DNA of 64,000 nucleotides from Chryseobacterium sp. SN22 (GTDB lineage Bacteria; Bacteroidota; Bacteroidia; Flavobacteriales; Weeksellaceae): NCBI RefSeq assembly GCF_008329705.1, contig NZ_VTSX01000011.1:82200-146199 (forward strand). The letters run 5' to 3'. Made by a program: the position numbers and the translations under genes. The notes under the pieces are model-generated. The model saw only the letters and a program-made list of their open reading frames with translations, had not been told where the DNA came from and ran no database searches. Below, in pieces: positions 1 through 8,230 of the stretch. Numbering within the stretch: the first letter of the stretch is position 1; the number at the start of each line of letters is the position of its first letter.

Positions 1-90
1 CTAAAGCCAAATTGAATTATTCTTTTTGAAACGGGCTTTCTTCGATGAGATCAGGATGGTATTGCCCATTTTTATTGATTCAGTCAACAT
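1..90 (-). CDS. Doubtful 29-residue ORF downstream of the TetR-like gene
   Basis: A short ATG-to-TAG reading frame begins 15 bases after the TetR-like stop codon and ends exactly at the window edge. It encodes a lysine-rich peptide with no motif I recognise and no hydrophobic signal. Apart from its position behind another gene on the same strand, nothing supports it as a gene. It may be chance sequence. Confidence 0.15.
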   Translation of the reverse strand: MLTESIKMGNTILISSKKARFKKNNSIWL

Positions 91-105
91 TAATTTACTT
101 TTCCG

Positions 106-759
106 TTATCGGAATTTCTCTTTCCATAGAAATTTCCCCAGGTCAATTACTTTTCGCAGCGGCTCGTTGTCCATCAGTTCAAAACCGGTATCGATGGTTT
201 TTTCAACAAAGATGTCGGTCTTTTCGAAATCGGGTGAGGTATCTTTTTTCCAGAAGTCGATGGCTGAAACCAGATGCAGCCAAAGGATTTCCTGTCTGGA
301 TTTTTCATTGAACCTCCTGATGTCCTGTTTTGCCTTTTCAACCATTTCCCACTCGTTAAAATCCAGCGTTCCGACAAACTGACGGTGGGTTTCCCGCAAA
401 TTCTGGAGCGCCCTGATTTCCTGCGCCTTCGTTCTTCCTAAAATCGACAGTACCAATGACCGGTTCATTGTCAGGTTTTCAAAGAAAATGAAATAGACAT
501 TCAGCAGTTTTTCCTTCGTCAATATTTCCGGTGAGGAATTTAATTCTTCAGCCAGCTCAAGGGATTTCCTGAACAGATGGTCCAGCATTTCTTTTTCAGC
601 CTGGTCGAACCCAGAGAAAAAATGGTAAAATTCTTTCTCCTCAAAGCCGTTTTCCTTCGCAAAAAGATAAATGTTTTTCGGCCGCTCGCCGTGATTCAAA
701 AGATAATCTCCGTAACGCTCAAATATCTTTTCCTGTGTGAGAGGGGTTTGTTCTTGCAT
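106..759 (-). CDS. TetR/AcrR-like transcriptional regulator
   Basis: A 217-residue protein with a predicted N-terminal helix-turn-helix at about residues 10-55 (segment IYLFAKENGFEEKEFYHFF). A long helical remainder follows, of the kind TetR-family proteins use for dimerisation and ligand binding. Length fits the family. The C-terminal half is Glu/Lys-rich and predicts no ligand. It is transcribed divergently from ribA, and each gene has its own TAnnTTTG promoter in the 97-base spacer, so it may influence ribA, though nothing in the sequence shows this. The recognition helix is not a textbook match, so the family assignment is likely rather than certain. Confidence 0.7.
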   Translation of the reverse strand: MQEQTPLTQEKIFERYGDYLLNHGERPKNIYLFAKENGFEEKEFYHFFSGFDQAEKEMLDHLFRKSLELAEELNSSPEILTKEKLLNVYFIFFENLTMNRSLVLSILGRTKAQEIRALQNLRETHRQFVGTLDFNEWEMVEKAKQDIRRFNEKSRQEILWLHLVSAIDFWKKDTSPDFEKTDIFVEKTIDTGFELMDNEPLRKVIDLGKFLWKEKFR

Positions 760-778
760 GATAGAATTTATTTATAAA

Positions 779-806
779 CAAATTTAGTAATTAATTTTAT
801 TTTCAA
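779..806 (-). promoter_or_regulatory. Bacteroidota promoter of the TetR-like gene
   Basis: On the minus strand TAAATTTG (779-786) matches the TAnnTTTG -7 box, with a TTG -33 element 17 bases upstream (804-806). The start codon lies about 20 bases downstream. Confidence 0.65.
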
Positions 807-819
807 TTAAAATAAAGTA

Positions 820-827
820 TAAATTTG
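820..827 (+). promoter_or_regulatory. -7 box of the ribA promoter
   Basis: TAAATTTG fits the TAnnTTTG consensus 29 bases before the ribA ATG. I see no convincing TTG -33 element. The leader is too short for an FMN riboswitch. Confidence 0.6.
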
Positions 828-856
828 TACTATATAAACGATTTAATTTTTGAATT

Positions 857-1447
857 ATGTTGACGATACAGGCACAATCGAACATCCCTACCGACTTCGG
901 AACATTCAGTGTTTATGCATTTTCCGAAAATAAGGACGACTGGAACCCGCATCTGGTGTGGGTTGCAGCGCATACGGATTTCAGCAAAACCGTAAATGTG
1001 CGTTTCCATTCGGAATGCATTACCGGCGAAGTATTCCATTCCAGGAAATGTGAATGCGGGCAGCAGCTCGATGCTGCCATGAAATACATGTCGGAAAACG
1101 GAGGAATGATTATTTATCTGCGGCAGGAAGGCCGCAACATCGGAATCATTAATAAATTGAGAGCTTATGCTTTGCAGGAAAAGGGTTTTGATACGGTAGA
1201 AGCCAACCTGAAACTGGGACTGCCGGCAGACGGACGCGATTTTGGCGTAGCGGTCGAAATGCTGAATCTTCTGAAGGTAAAAGAGATCAGTCTGATGACC
1301 AACAATCCGGAAAAGCTGAAATCACTGGAGAACAGCGGGATCAGATTAAACCAGAGAATTCCTCTGGAGATTGAATCCAATGAAACCAATGAGGGATACC
1401 TGAGCAAAAAGAAATATTATTTCGGGCATTTACTGGAAAAGGTATAA
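857..1447 (+). CDS. ribA: GTP cyclohydrolase II (RibA)
   Basis: Catalyses the first step of riboflavin synthesis, opening GTP to 2,5-diamino-6-ribosylamino-4-pyrimidinone phosphate, with release of formate and pyrophosphate. The 196-residue length equals that of stand-alone RibA. The zinc site is clear: Cys54, Cys65 and Cys67 in the segment HSECITGEVFHSRKCECG. The GTP-binding and catalytic segment RQEGRNIGIINKLRAY follows. No DHBP synthase domain is fused, so ribB must lie elsewhere. The start is the ATG just downstream of a clear -7 box. Cytoplasmic enzyme; it stands apart from other rib genes in this window. Confidence 0.95.
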   Translation: MLTIQAQSNIPTDFGTFSVYAFSENKDDWNPHLVWVAAHTDFSKTVNVRFHSECITGEVFHSRKCECGQQLDAAMKYMSENGGMIIYLRQEGRNIGIINKLRAYALQEKGFDTVEANLKLGLPADGRDFGVAVEMLNLLKVKEISLMTNNPEKLKSLENSGIRLNQRIPLEIESNETNEGYLSKKKYYFGHLLEKV

Positions 1448-1558
1448 TTTTCTCATTAGCTGAAAGAAGAATCCGGATCATCTCTTTTTACAGGTGCATA
1501 TAAAGAATTGGCTGATCAATAAGAGATTTATGAATTCCGGCAAACCAATCCAGATCTT

Positions 1559-3001
1559 ATGAAAAAAATTCTGCTTACCGGGGCTACCGGCTATATCGGC
1601 AAACGGATGATTAATGTTATTGCGGCACAGGGTTACCAGGTGATCTGCTGTTGCAGGGATGCCGGACGTTTTTCAAAAAGCGTCGATATTGATGATGCCC
1701 AGATCGAAGTGATAGAAGTAGATTTCCTGAAGCCCGAAACCCTGGAAAAGATTCCTGGGGATATTTCCGGAGCGTATTATCTGATGCACTCGATGAGCAA
1801 CAGCAACGATTATGCAGAGTCGGAAAAACAGTGCGCCGTTAATTTTTCAGAATTCATTGAGAAAACAGACTGCGAACACATGGTTTACCTTTCCGGCCTT
1901 GTGAATGAGAAACAGCTTTCGGAACACCTGAGTTCCCGTTTTGAGGTGGAAAAAATCCTGATGGAATGCAAAGTTCCGGCAACGGTTTTGCGGGCAGGAA
2001 TTATTATCGGGTCCGGCAGCGCCTCGTTCGAGATCATCCGGGACCTGGTGGAAAAACTGCCGGTAATGGTGGCTCCGAAATGGCTTCATACCAAATGCCA
2101 GCCGATCGGCATTGCCAATGTGCTGGATTTCCTGATTTTTACCTTATTCAAAAAACAGACTTACCACAAAAATTTCGATATCGGCTGCGACAATGTCCTG
2201 ACCTATAAAGAAATGCTGCTGGAACTGGCGAGAATCCGCGGGTTGAAAAGAACGATTATTACATTGCCTGTGATGACCCCTAAACTGTCTTCTTACTGGC
2301 TGTACTTTATCACTTCTACGTCTTATAATCTTGCCAAAGCACTGGTTGGAAGCATGAAGATTGAAGTGGTATGCAGGCCCGAAAGCCTAAAGGAAATAAA
2401 AGAAATTACCGGCATACAGCCATTTTCCTATGACACTGCCATCCGGAGAACACTGGCGAAGATTCAGGACAACGAAATTGCATCGAGCTGGAAAGACAGC
2501 TTCATCAGCAGCCGAAGCGATTCCAGCCTGAAAGACTATCTGGACGTTCCGAAATACGGTTGTTTTACGGATCTTCGTTCTGCAGAATATGATGACCGAG
2601 AGAAATGCCTGGACCGGGTTTTTGCTCTGGGCGGGGCCAACGGATGGTACGGGCAGAGCCTCTGGAAAATACGCGGTTTTCTGGACATCCTGGTAGGCGG
2701 ACCGGGACTCAGAAGAGGCCGTACGAGCGCTACCCGGCTCCATGAAGGCGATGCACTGGATTTCTGGCGTGTTCTCCATGCTAACAAAAAAGAAGGCAAA
2801 CTGATCCTGTTTGCTGAAATGAAGCTTCCCGGTGAAGCATGGCTGATGTTTAAAGTACACAAAGGCAAGCTCTGGCAGAAGGCGGTTTTCCGTCCGCACG
2901 GGCTCAGTGGCAGGCTTTACTGGTATTCCGTTCTGCCGTTCCACGGGATTATTTTTAAAGGGATGGTTCGGAAACTTGCGAATCCGCAAAAGCATTTTTA
3001 A
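1559..3001 (+). CDS. NAD(P)-binding SDR-like protein with C-terminal DUF2867 domain
   Basis: A 480-residue two-part protein. The N-terminal 290 residues are an atypical short-chain dehydrogenase/NmrA-like Rossmann domain, starting with the dinucleotide-binding GATGYIG motif at residues 8-14. The C-terminal portion from about residue 330 contains GGANGWYG and GGPGLRRGR, characteristic of DUF2867 proteins fused to such domains. The substrate is unknown. The family is usually annotated as NAD(P)H-binding oxidoreductase and lacks an obvious YxxxK catalytic pair in the usual place. It is a single gene 110 bases after ribA; the spacer shows no promoter I can name. Confidence 0.8.
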   Translation: MKKILLTGATGYIGKRMINVIAAQGYQVICCCRDAGRFSKSVDIDDAQIEVIEVDFLKPETLEKIPGDISGAYYLMHSMSNSNDYAESEKQCAVNFSEFIEKTDCEHMVYLSGLVNEKQLSEHLSSRFEVEKILMECKVPATVLRAGIIIGSGSASFEIIRDLVEKLPVMVAPKWLHTKCQPIGIANVLDFLIFTLFKKQTYHKNFDIGCDNVLTYKEMLLELARIRGLKRTIITLPVMTPKLSSYWLYFITSTSYNLAKALVGSMKIEVVCRPESLKEIKEITGIQPFSYDTAIRRTLAKIQDNEIASSWKDSFISSRSDSSLKDYLDVPKYGCFTDLRSAEYDDREKCLDRVFALGGANGWYGQSLWKIRGFLDILVGGPGLRRGRTSATRLHEGDALDFWRVLHANKKEGKLILFAEMKLPGEAWLMFKVHKGKLWQKAVFRPHGLSGRLYWYSVLPFHGIIFKGMVRKLANPQKHF

Positions 3002-3344
3002 ACTACTTCCCCTTTTATAACAAAATTTAAAATTTAAACTAAATTTTTAACTTTTCAATATTCATATTTAATTTTTATTTAATTAATCAATACCATATTA
3101 TTATATACCGTATAAAATTAACAATTATTTCAAATTAAAATATCCATGATAATCCTTTAAACCTTTAAGTACTGATTATCAATTATTTAAAATAAAAATA
3201 AAAGTTATTTTGAGGCTGTTAGGCATAACAAACCTTAAAAATGACCCATAAATAAAATATTCACTATCAAACGTTTAATATAAATCACCATGTAAAGAAT
3301 AAATAACATCTATTATGTAGCCTTTTTTGTAAAAAAAAATTTGT

Positions 3345-3352
3345 TACATTTG
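3345..3352 (+). promoter_or_regulatory. -7 box in the 3002-3428 spacer
   Basis: TACATTTG matches TAnnTTTG about 75 bases before the next start codon; a TTG sits 15 bases upstream, slightly short spacing. The rest of the 427-base spacer is very AT-rich and I see no other feature in it. Confidence 0.5.
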
Positions 3353-3428
3353 CTTTAAAGTAATAAAAAAGCGTGCATACCGTTTTACTTATTCCAGAAA
3401 TTTGATTGTAAAACATTAAAACCGGCTT

Positions 3429-3995
3429 ATGAAAAAAATAGTTCTACTCTTTACGTGCCTGTTTGGAATTTCAGCTTTTGCGCAGATTAAGGTGCTGAAG
3501 AATGAAACTTTAGTAGAAATCGGCAAAGACAATTCCGTAGGTTTATATAAAAAAGACGACCGATTCACGGTGAATTACCAGGACCTGAATACAGCCAACC
3601 TCAATACTTTCAGATCATTTTCTTTCCAGAATCTGAACAAGGATGTTTCCGGTCTGTATGAACTTATTGCCAACGGATTTATCGATACTCCGGAAAGCAA
3701 TATTGTTCTTGAACTTCCAAGTGATATCATCGAACTGCATTTTGAAAAAAATTACGGTACCCCGACGGTACAGTTTATCCAGTACATTAACAAAAACAGA
3801 AAGTATGTAGGAAAATCCCAGTTCCTGAACAAGAAACAGATTGACAAAATCTTTGGGAAAACCAATGGAAAGGCTGCATTGTATGACAAACCTGCAACCA
3901 TGAACAATATTAACCACATGAATAATCAACAACCTGTAAATCAAGCTTCTTCAACAGCACCTATTTCCAACGGCAACAGGAAGCCCAGAAAATAA
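3429..3995 (+). CDS. Secreted protein of unknown function
   Basis: 188 residues beginning with a Sec signal peptide (MKKIVLLFTCLFGISAFAQ, cleavage after FAQ). The mature part is mostly beta-like with a conserved-looking core to about residue 140. It ends in an Asn/Gln/Ser-rich low-complexity tail (residues 150-188) with a basic end. I do not recognise a domain. It has its own promoter box and is followed by a weak hairpin and the ABC ATPase gene, so it is probably monocistronic. Periplasmic or outer-membrane location is likely; there is no lipobox. Confidence 0.7.
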   Translation: MKKIVLLFTCLFGISAFAQIKVLKNETLVEIGKDNSVGLYKKDDRFTVNYQDLNTANLNTFRSFSFQNLNKDVSGLYELIANGFIDTPESNIVLELPSDIIELHFEKNYGTPTVQFIQYINKNRKYVGKSQFLNKKQIDKIFGKTNGKAALYDKPATMNNINHMNNQQPVNQASSTAPISNGNRKPRK

Positions 3996-4020
3996 ATCAA
4001 ACATTTTGAAATATTACTGA

Positions 4021-4046
4021 ACTCATTCATCCGGATGAGTTTTTTA
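4021..4046 (+). terminator. Weak hairpin terminator
   Basis: A 6-bp stem ACTCAT/ATGAGT with an 8-base loop is followed by TTTTTT. It lies 25 bases after the secreted-protein stop codon. Confidence 0.45.
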
Positions 4047-4049
4047 TTT

Positions 4050-4057
4050 TATTTTTG
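4050..4057 (+). promoter_or_regulatory. -7 box before the ABC ATPase gene
   Basis: TATTTTTG fits TAnnTTTG 21 bases before the ATG. It sits in a T-rich tract, so a chance match is possible. Confidence 0.4.
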
Positions 4058-4078
4058 TAAAAAGATCGTTACGAAACT

Positions 4079-4774
4079 ATGCCTCTTCAAATAAATAACC
4101 TGACCAAAAAATTCGGTGAGCAGACTGCCCTGAACAACATTAACATTTCTATTGACAGCAATGAAATCATCGGTCTTCTGGGTCCGAACGGAGCCGGGAA
4201 ATCCACCCTGATGAAATCGATTGTCGGTGCCCTGAAAATCGATGAAGGTGAGATAATTTTTAATGGAAAGAACATTACCGATCATGAACTCGGAAGCAAG
4301 CAAAAAATAGGCTTTCTTCCTGAAAACAATCCGCTGTACCTGGAAATGTATGTGAAAGAATATCTGCAGTTCGTTGCCAATATCCATAAAATCCCGGAAT
4401 CAAGAGTGGATGAAGTAATCGAGCTGGTCGGCATCACCCCTGAAAAGTCAAAGAAAATCGGTCAGCTTTCCAAAGGGTATAAGCAAAGAGTCGGACTGGC
4501 CCAGGCGATCATCCACCAGCCGGACCTTCTGATCCTGGACGAACCGACCAACGGTCTTGACCCCAACCAGATTATTGAAATCAGAAATGTGGTAAAAGAA
4601 ATCGGACAGCAGAAAACGGTATTGCTTTCTACCCACATCATGCAGGAAGTGGAAGCCCTTTGCTCCCGCGTCATCCTGATCCATAAAGGTAATATCCTCC
4701 AAGATTGCCCGATTGATGAATTTAAAGGGAAATTTGAAAGCCTTGAAGAAGCTTTTGCGAGCTATACGGCTTAA
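4079..4774 (+). CDS. ABC transporter ATP-binding protein, GldA-like
   Basis: A 231-residue ABC ATPase. It has Walker A GPNGAGKST (residues 36-44), signature LSKGYKQRVGLA, Walker B DLLILDEPTNGLD and a switch histidine in LLSTHIMQEVEAL. The segments KIGFLPENNPLYLEMYVKEYL and IGQLSKGYKQRVGLAQAI closely resemble GldA, the ATPase of the Bacteroidota gliding-associated GldAFG transporter. It is about 65 residues shorter than the gliding GldA proteins and no permease lies nearby, so I leave the gene unnamed. It probably energises an export permease encoded elsewhere. A strong terminator follows directly. Confidence 0.88.
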   Translation: MPLQINNLTKKFGEQTALNNINISIDSNEIIGLLGPNGAGKSTLMKSIVGALKIDEGEIIFNGKNITDHELGSKQKIGFLPENNPLYLEMYVKEYLQFVANIHKIPESRVDEVIELVGITPEKSKKIGQLSKGYKQRVGLAQAIIHQPDLLILDEPTNGLDPNQIIEIRNVVKEIGQQKTVLLSTHIMQEVEALCSRVILIHKGNILQDCPIDEFKGKFESLEEAFASYTA

Positions 4775-4783
4775 TTTATATAT

Positions 4784-4820
4784 AAACCTCACAGGTTTCA
4801 GAAACCTGTGAGGTTTTTTT
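4784..4820 (+). terminator. Strong rho-independent terminator
   Basis: A perfect stem of about 15 bp (4784-4798 with 4802-4816) and a 3-base loop run into seven T's. It ends the ABC ATPase transcript and could also stop the converging minus-strand transcript. Confidence 0.9.
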
Positions 4821-4849
4821 AAATCTTCTAGCATCAGATACATCTTCAT

Positions 4850-5086
4850 TTAGAAAGCCGGCTTTCTGTGGATTATTTCCGTCGTTTTTATATTTTCTAA
4901 CATTTCATTTTTATTCAATTGTCTATAGATACAAGCCAGCTGCAAAACCAAAATAAGGTTGATTGTAATAATTTCATAGTAGGCAGCAGATTTTTTTTCC
5001 AGTATTTTGTCGCGGATATGGATTGACGAAAAAACAGCAAGACAGACCGTTAGCCCCACGATTAAAGGCTGAATAATGGCAATCAT
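4850..5086 (-). CDS. Small two-helix membrane protein of unknown function
   Basis: 78 residues with hydrophobic segments at about residues 3-20 and 38-55 and a charged C-terminus. It starts 20 bases after the flotillin stop codon on the same strand, so it is probably the second gene of that operon. I do not recognise a family. The hydrophobic pattern, spacing and terminator downstream support a real gene; a role with the flotillin is inference from position only. Confidence 0.55.
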   Translation of the reverse strand: MIAIIQPLIVGLTVCLAVFSSIHIRDKILEKKSAAYYEIITINLILVLQLACIYRQLNKNEMLENIKTTEIIHRKPAF

Positions 5087-5106
5087 TAATCTTATTTTAA
5101 ATATAA

Positions 5107-7044
5107 TTAAGCGTTGCCCTCCGGCTTTTCACCAGTTACTGAAGTGGCTGCTGCATTTTTCTTCTGAACCTGTTCCAGAAGCTGAAGCCCCAAAAGGCCG
5201 CTGATTCCGCCGTTTGCCGCATCACCGTTGCCTCCGATCAGAACTTCCGGCATAATCCGTACGTTCTGGCTGGCGATATTCTCCATAATTTTCAATTGGG
5301 TAAAATTATTTCCGCCCATGGCTTCCACCGACAGTTTATACGATTCGGCATTGGATTTCCCGATGGCCAGGATCTTTTCCGCTTCAGCATTTCCCGTCAG
5401 TGAGATCTGCTCGGCACTTGCTTTGGCCAGCCATTCTATTTTTTCGGATTCCGCTCTGGCAAGCAGCCTGGTTTTTTCAGCTTCCCCGGTAGCGAGCAGT
5501 TTCAGCCGGTCTCCTTCCGCTGTTGCCTGCAGCCTTACCGAATTGGCATCCCCGGTCGCTTTTTTCACAGACGCATCGGCAATCCTTTCAGCGATCAATA
5601 CGCCCTGGTCGGCTTTTACGATCTCCTTCTGCATATCGGCCACCGCCGTTTCTTTTTCCAGGGCCTGACGGGTTTCCTGGGCGAGCATTTCGGTCTCGTA
5701 CGTAATTTTCTGCTCTTCCGCAAGCTTACGGTCGGTCAGTGTTTTCATCAGGCTTTCAGGGGGAACGATGGCGCCGATCAGGGTATCAACGGCATTTACA
5801 TTGTACTGTTCCAGGACGCTGCTGATATGTTCTTTAGCCGATTGCTGCCTTTCTTTACGGCTTCCGAGAAAAGCAATCACATCGCTGTCCTGTGCCGAAT
5901 TCCTGAAGTAGTTTCCGATCGTCGGTTCCAGCACCTGACTTACCAGATTGATCATATTCCCGAAACGGGCGATTACTTTTGGGGCTTCATAGGTTGGAAT
6001 GTGGATAATCTGCGACACATCGAGATTAAAAGGGAAACCGTCTTTGCTTCGGACCGTAATCGTGGAAAGGTTTTTATCGAGCTGATGGGATTCGCTTCTT
6101 TCATACGCCCAGTTCAGTACCAGGTTGGTGGTCGGAACCAGCTCCACTTTCATGATGTACGGATTGATCGGATATTTTCCGGGACCGATGGGTTCTGCCC
6201 AGACGCCTTTATGGCCTTTTTCCACGATATGTCCGTGTTTAAAATCTACGCCGCTTAAATCTTTGCCGTCTTCCCCTACATAGCTGATGATGACTCCGAC
6301 ATGCCCGATCGGGATTTCCGTCATTTTTACCATTTCCACTTTCGTGAACCACGGATTGAGGAAATAAGAACCGGCAAGGATCACCTGCTCCTGAAGCCCC
6401 TTGTAACCGCCGCTGTTTAAAAAAGTATCAACATCCTGAAATTTGTTGTGCCCGTTAATAATCTTTCCGGCGATCTGCCCTTCTTCCAGCGGGCTTCCTT
6501 CCATTGTGGTGATAATTCCGACGGCATTATCGGGAATCTCCGTCAGCTCCGTCAGCTCAATTTCAAACAGCAGGGTGTTGATCCGGTAGGATCCCGGTGC
6601 GATAATGGCGGTCTGCCTTCCTTTCCGGCCTCCGTTTTTCAGAAAAGCTTCGGCATCCTGAAACGAATCACAGTCTATTTTTCTTGCTAAAATCCTTCCC
6701 GTTTCCAACTCTGCCCCGTCTTTGGCAAGGAGCAACCCTATTTTGCCGGTCGGAATTACGGTAAAGGGTTGGAAATCGATCGAATACTGCCAGATCCATT
6801 TGCCGAAATAGACTCCCGGAGCCAGGGTCTGAGCCTGGAAACCCGCTTCTCCGTTGGTCGCTATGATCCGGCCTTCCGGAAGTTCCTGCCTCCCGACCAG
6901 CACGAATTTTTTGGTGACCAAGCCGATCCTGTCTTGGGGAACAATAACAAGACCGAAGAAAATTCTTAAGATAAATTTGTAAAAAATAACGCACAACAAG
7001 GCGATGACGGCCGGAATCATCCAGCCATGAAAACTTAATTCCAT
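5107..7044 (-). CDS. Flotillin-family SPFH membrane protein with four N-terminal beta repeats
   Basis: 645 residues. One transmembrane helix lies at about residues 8-33. Four related units of about 73 residues follow (about 35-95, 97-169, 170-243, 244-307), each with an IPxGxVG opening and a PGxYxxNP-like close. The SPFH domain spans about 308-480. A long Ala/Glu-rich coiled coil (about 430-600) with ATGEAEKTRLLARAESEK-type repeats comes next, then a Gly-rich end. Flotillins form large oligomeric membrane scaffolds. An NfeD-type partner, common next to flotillins, is absent; a small membrane protein gene follows instead. The repeat array is longer than in YuaG-type flotillins. Confidence 0.9.
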   Translation of the reverse strand: MELSFHGWMIPAVIALLCVIFYKFILRIFFGLVIVPQDRIGLVTKKFVLVGRQELPEGRIIATNGEAGFQAQTLAPGVYFGKWIWQYSIDFQPFTVIPTGKIGLLLAKDGAELETGRILARKIDCDSFQDAEAFLKNGGRKGRQTAIIAPGSYRINTLLFEIELTELTEIPDNAVGIITTMEGSPLEEGQIAGKIINGHNKFQDVDTFLNSGGYKGLQEQVILAGSYFLNPWFTKVEMVKMTEIPIGHVGVIISYVGEDGKDLSGVDFKHGHIVEKGHKGVWAEPIGPGKYPINPYIMKVELVPTTNLVLNWAYERSESHQLDKNLSTITVRSKDGFPFNLDVSQIIHIPTYEAPKVIARFGNMINLVSQVLEPTIGNYFRNSAQDSDVIAFLGSRKERQQSAKEHISSVLEQYNVNAVDTLIGAIVPPESLMKTLTDRKLAEEQKITYETEMLAQETRQALEKETAVADMQKEIVKADQGVLIAERIADASVKKATGDANSVRLQATAEGDRLKLLATGEAEKTRLLARAESEKIEWLAKASAEQISLTGNAEAEKILAIGKSNAESYKLSVEAMGGNNFTQLKIMENIASQNVRIMPEVLIGGNGDAANGGISGLLGLQLLEQVQKKNAAATSVTGEKPEGNA

Positions 7045-7265
7045 AGTTTTTGTTTTTAATTAAATTTGAAAACGGGAGTAGTGCCCTGTTTTTTAAGAAT
7101 AGAAAACAGGATATGAATTATGTGATAATTCTTTTAAAAAATTAAGAAAATGAAGGTGGAGAAGTATTAAAAATCGTGAAAATGATTTCTGATACTTTTA
7201 ATAGAAAAAACTTAAAGTTAATTAGTTTCATTTCGATGATAAAGGAAAGAGATCCTTTTGTGGTA

Positions 7266-7273
7266 CAAATGTA
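7266..7273 (-). promoter_or_regulatory. Probable flotillin-operon -7 box in the 7045-7489 spacer
   Basis: Minus-strand TACATTTG matches TAnnTTTG and would give a leader of about 215 bases. That leader holds a hairpin, CCTGTTTT paired with AAAACAGG, at about 7084-7110. Otherwise the spacer is plain AT-rich sequence. Confidence 0.5.
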
Positions 7274-7447
7274 CGCAAGAAAAATATTCAGTTGTTTCAA
7301 AAAGTTTAACTATTTTTCAATAATTATCGTAAATTACTGATAACCAATACCTAAATTTTACATAATCATTAGCTCATCCATTTAAAATTAGGATATTTTA
7401 ATAAAAAAAGAGCAGTATAATGAAAAGAAACCGGATGCTTCTGGCTT

Positions 7448-7455
7448 TAAATTTG
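7448..7455 (+). promoter_or_regulatory. -7 box before the 144-residue secreted protein gene
   Basis: TAAATTTG matches TAnnTTTG 34 bases before the ATG; no clear -33 element is visible. Confidence 0.5.
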
Positions 7456-7489
7456 ATAAATTCCTATCCTAACCATTACCATTAAAAAG

Positions 7490-7924
7490 ATGATCAAAAA
7501 AATTGCATTCGGCATTTTCTGTGTGGCTCAGTTTTCACTGATGAATGCCAATACCGCTGTAAGCGGAACACCGGTTTCAAAAGTAAATTACCAGAAGGAA
7601 AAAATTCCGAAATCAGTCATTATCAAAACTAAAAAGTTTAAAATAAAGATCGATCAGCAGCCGAATGGAAACTACCTGTACCAATCCTGGGGAGTAAACG
7701 GCAAAATAGCTTCCAAGCCGAGCATGATTATTTCAGACGGCGAACTGATCCCGGACGGTACCGGAGGAAACTATTATTATGAATTCAGCAATAACGGCTA
7801 TACGTATCAGATCTGGAGAAATTACTTAACGGATTCAGCGAAGAAAGCACCGTATACTCTGATGGTGACCGATCAGAATGGGAAAACGGTAGTTAATCAG
7901 GACGGTTACGTTGTTAAAAACTAA
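7490..7924 (+). CDS. Secreted protein of unknown function
   Basis: 144 residues with a signal peptide-like start (MIKKIAFGIFCVAQFSLMNA). A mature beta-rich domain follows, with many Tyr, Asn and Gly residues (NYLYQSW, GGNYYYEFSNNGYTYQIW). The lack of cysteines and the alternating aromatic pattern suggest a small beta-sandwich or beta-barrel-like domain. I do not recognise the family. It is flanked by its own promoter box and a hairpin terminator, hence monocistronic. Confidence 0.7.
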   Translation: MIKKIAFGIFCVAQFSLMNANTAVSGTPVSKVNYQKEKIPKSVIIKTKKFKIKIDQQPNGNYLYQSWGVNGKIASKPSMIISDGELIPDGTGGNYYYEFSNNGYTYQIWRNYLTDSAKKAPYTLMVTDQNGKTVVNQDGYVVKN

Positions 7925-7942
7925 GAGTAAAATTTATACAGG

Positions 7943-7968
7943 TTCCCGGCTTTAGAGTCGGGAATTTT
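7943..7968 (+). terminator. Hairpin terminator
   Basis: Stem TTCCCG/CGGGAA with a 10-base loop followed by TTTT, 18 bases after the preceding stop codon. Confidence 0.6.
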
Positions 7969-7973
7969 ATTGA

Positions 7974-8075
7974 GTCAATGGTGAATTTTGCTGACACAAC
8001 CCAATTGTCAATCTCTTAGTGTAAAGTAAATTGACAGACGCAGTGGATTGACCATTCATCCTTGAATTTTGCACA
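7974..8075 (+). repeat. Dispersed intergenic repeat, family 2, copy 1
   Basis: About 100 bases sharing two blocks with the inverted copy at 38463-38557: a TCAATGGTGAATTTTGCT-like block at one end and a CAATTGACnGACGCAGTGGA-like block running into TTGACCATTCATC at the other. The middle diverges. No coding potential is seen. With the next repeat it accounts for most of the 7925-8230 spacer. Confidence 0.6.
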
Positions 8076-8097
8076 TTGCTATCATTTGCTGAATGAA

Positions 8098-8125
8098 GTG
8101 TTATGCTGAGCTTGTCGAAGTACCC
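8098..8125 (-). repeat. REP-like element, left member of an inverted pair
   Basis: On the minus strand GGGTACTTCGACAAGCTCAG continues into CATAACAC. An almost identical copy in opposite orientation lies at 9291-9317, so the pair brackets the patatin gene. A CTTCGACAAGCTCAG core is common in intergenic DNA of this phylum. Confidence 0.6.
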
Positions 8126-8230
8126 TTATAAGCGGAAATATGCAGAATCTTTTATGCCGGAACTTTGTGGACACCAGGTTAAAGATTGACAGACAAAACG
8201 AATTAGCCTTTCATCTTTCGCCACCCACTT

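Noticed and set aside
827..856. FMN riboswitch before ribA
   Set aside because: The predicted leader is about 25 bases, far too short for the aptamer.
2387..2995. Long minus-strand reading frame opposite the SDR/DUF2867 gene
   Set aside because: It is the antisense shadow of a gene with clear family motifs; its own translation has no recognisable domain.
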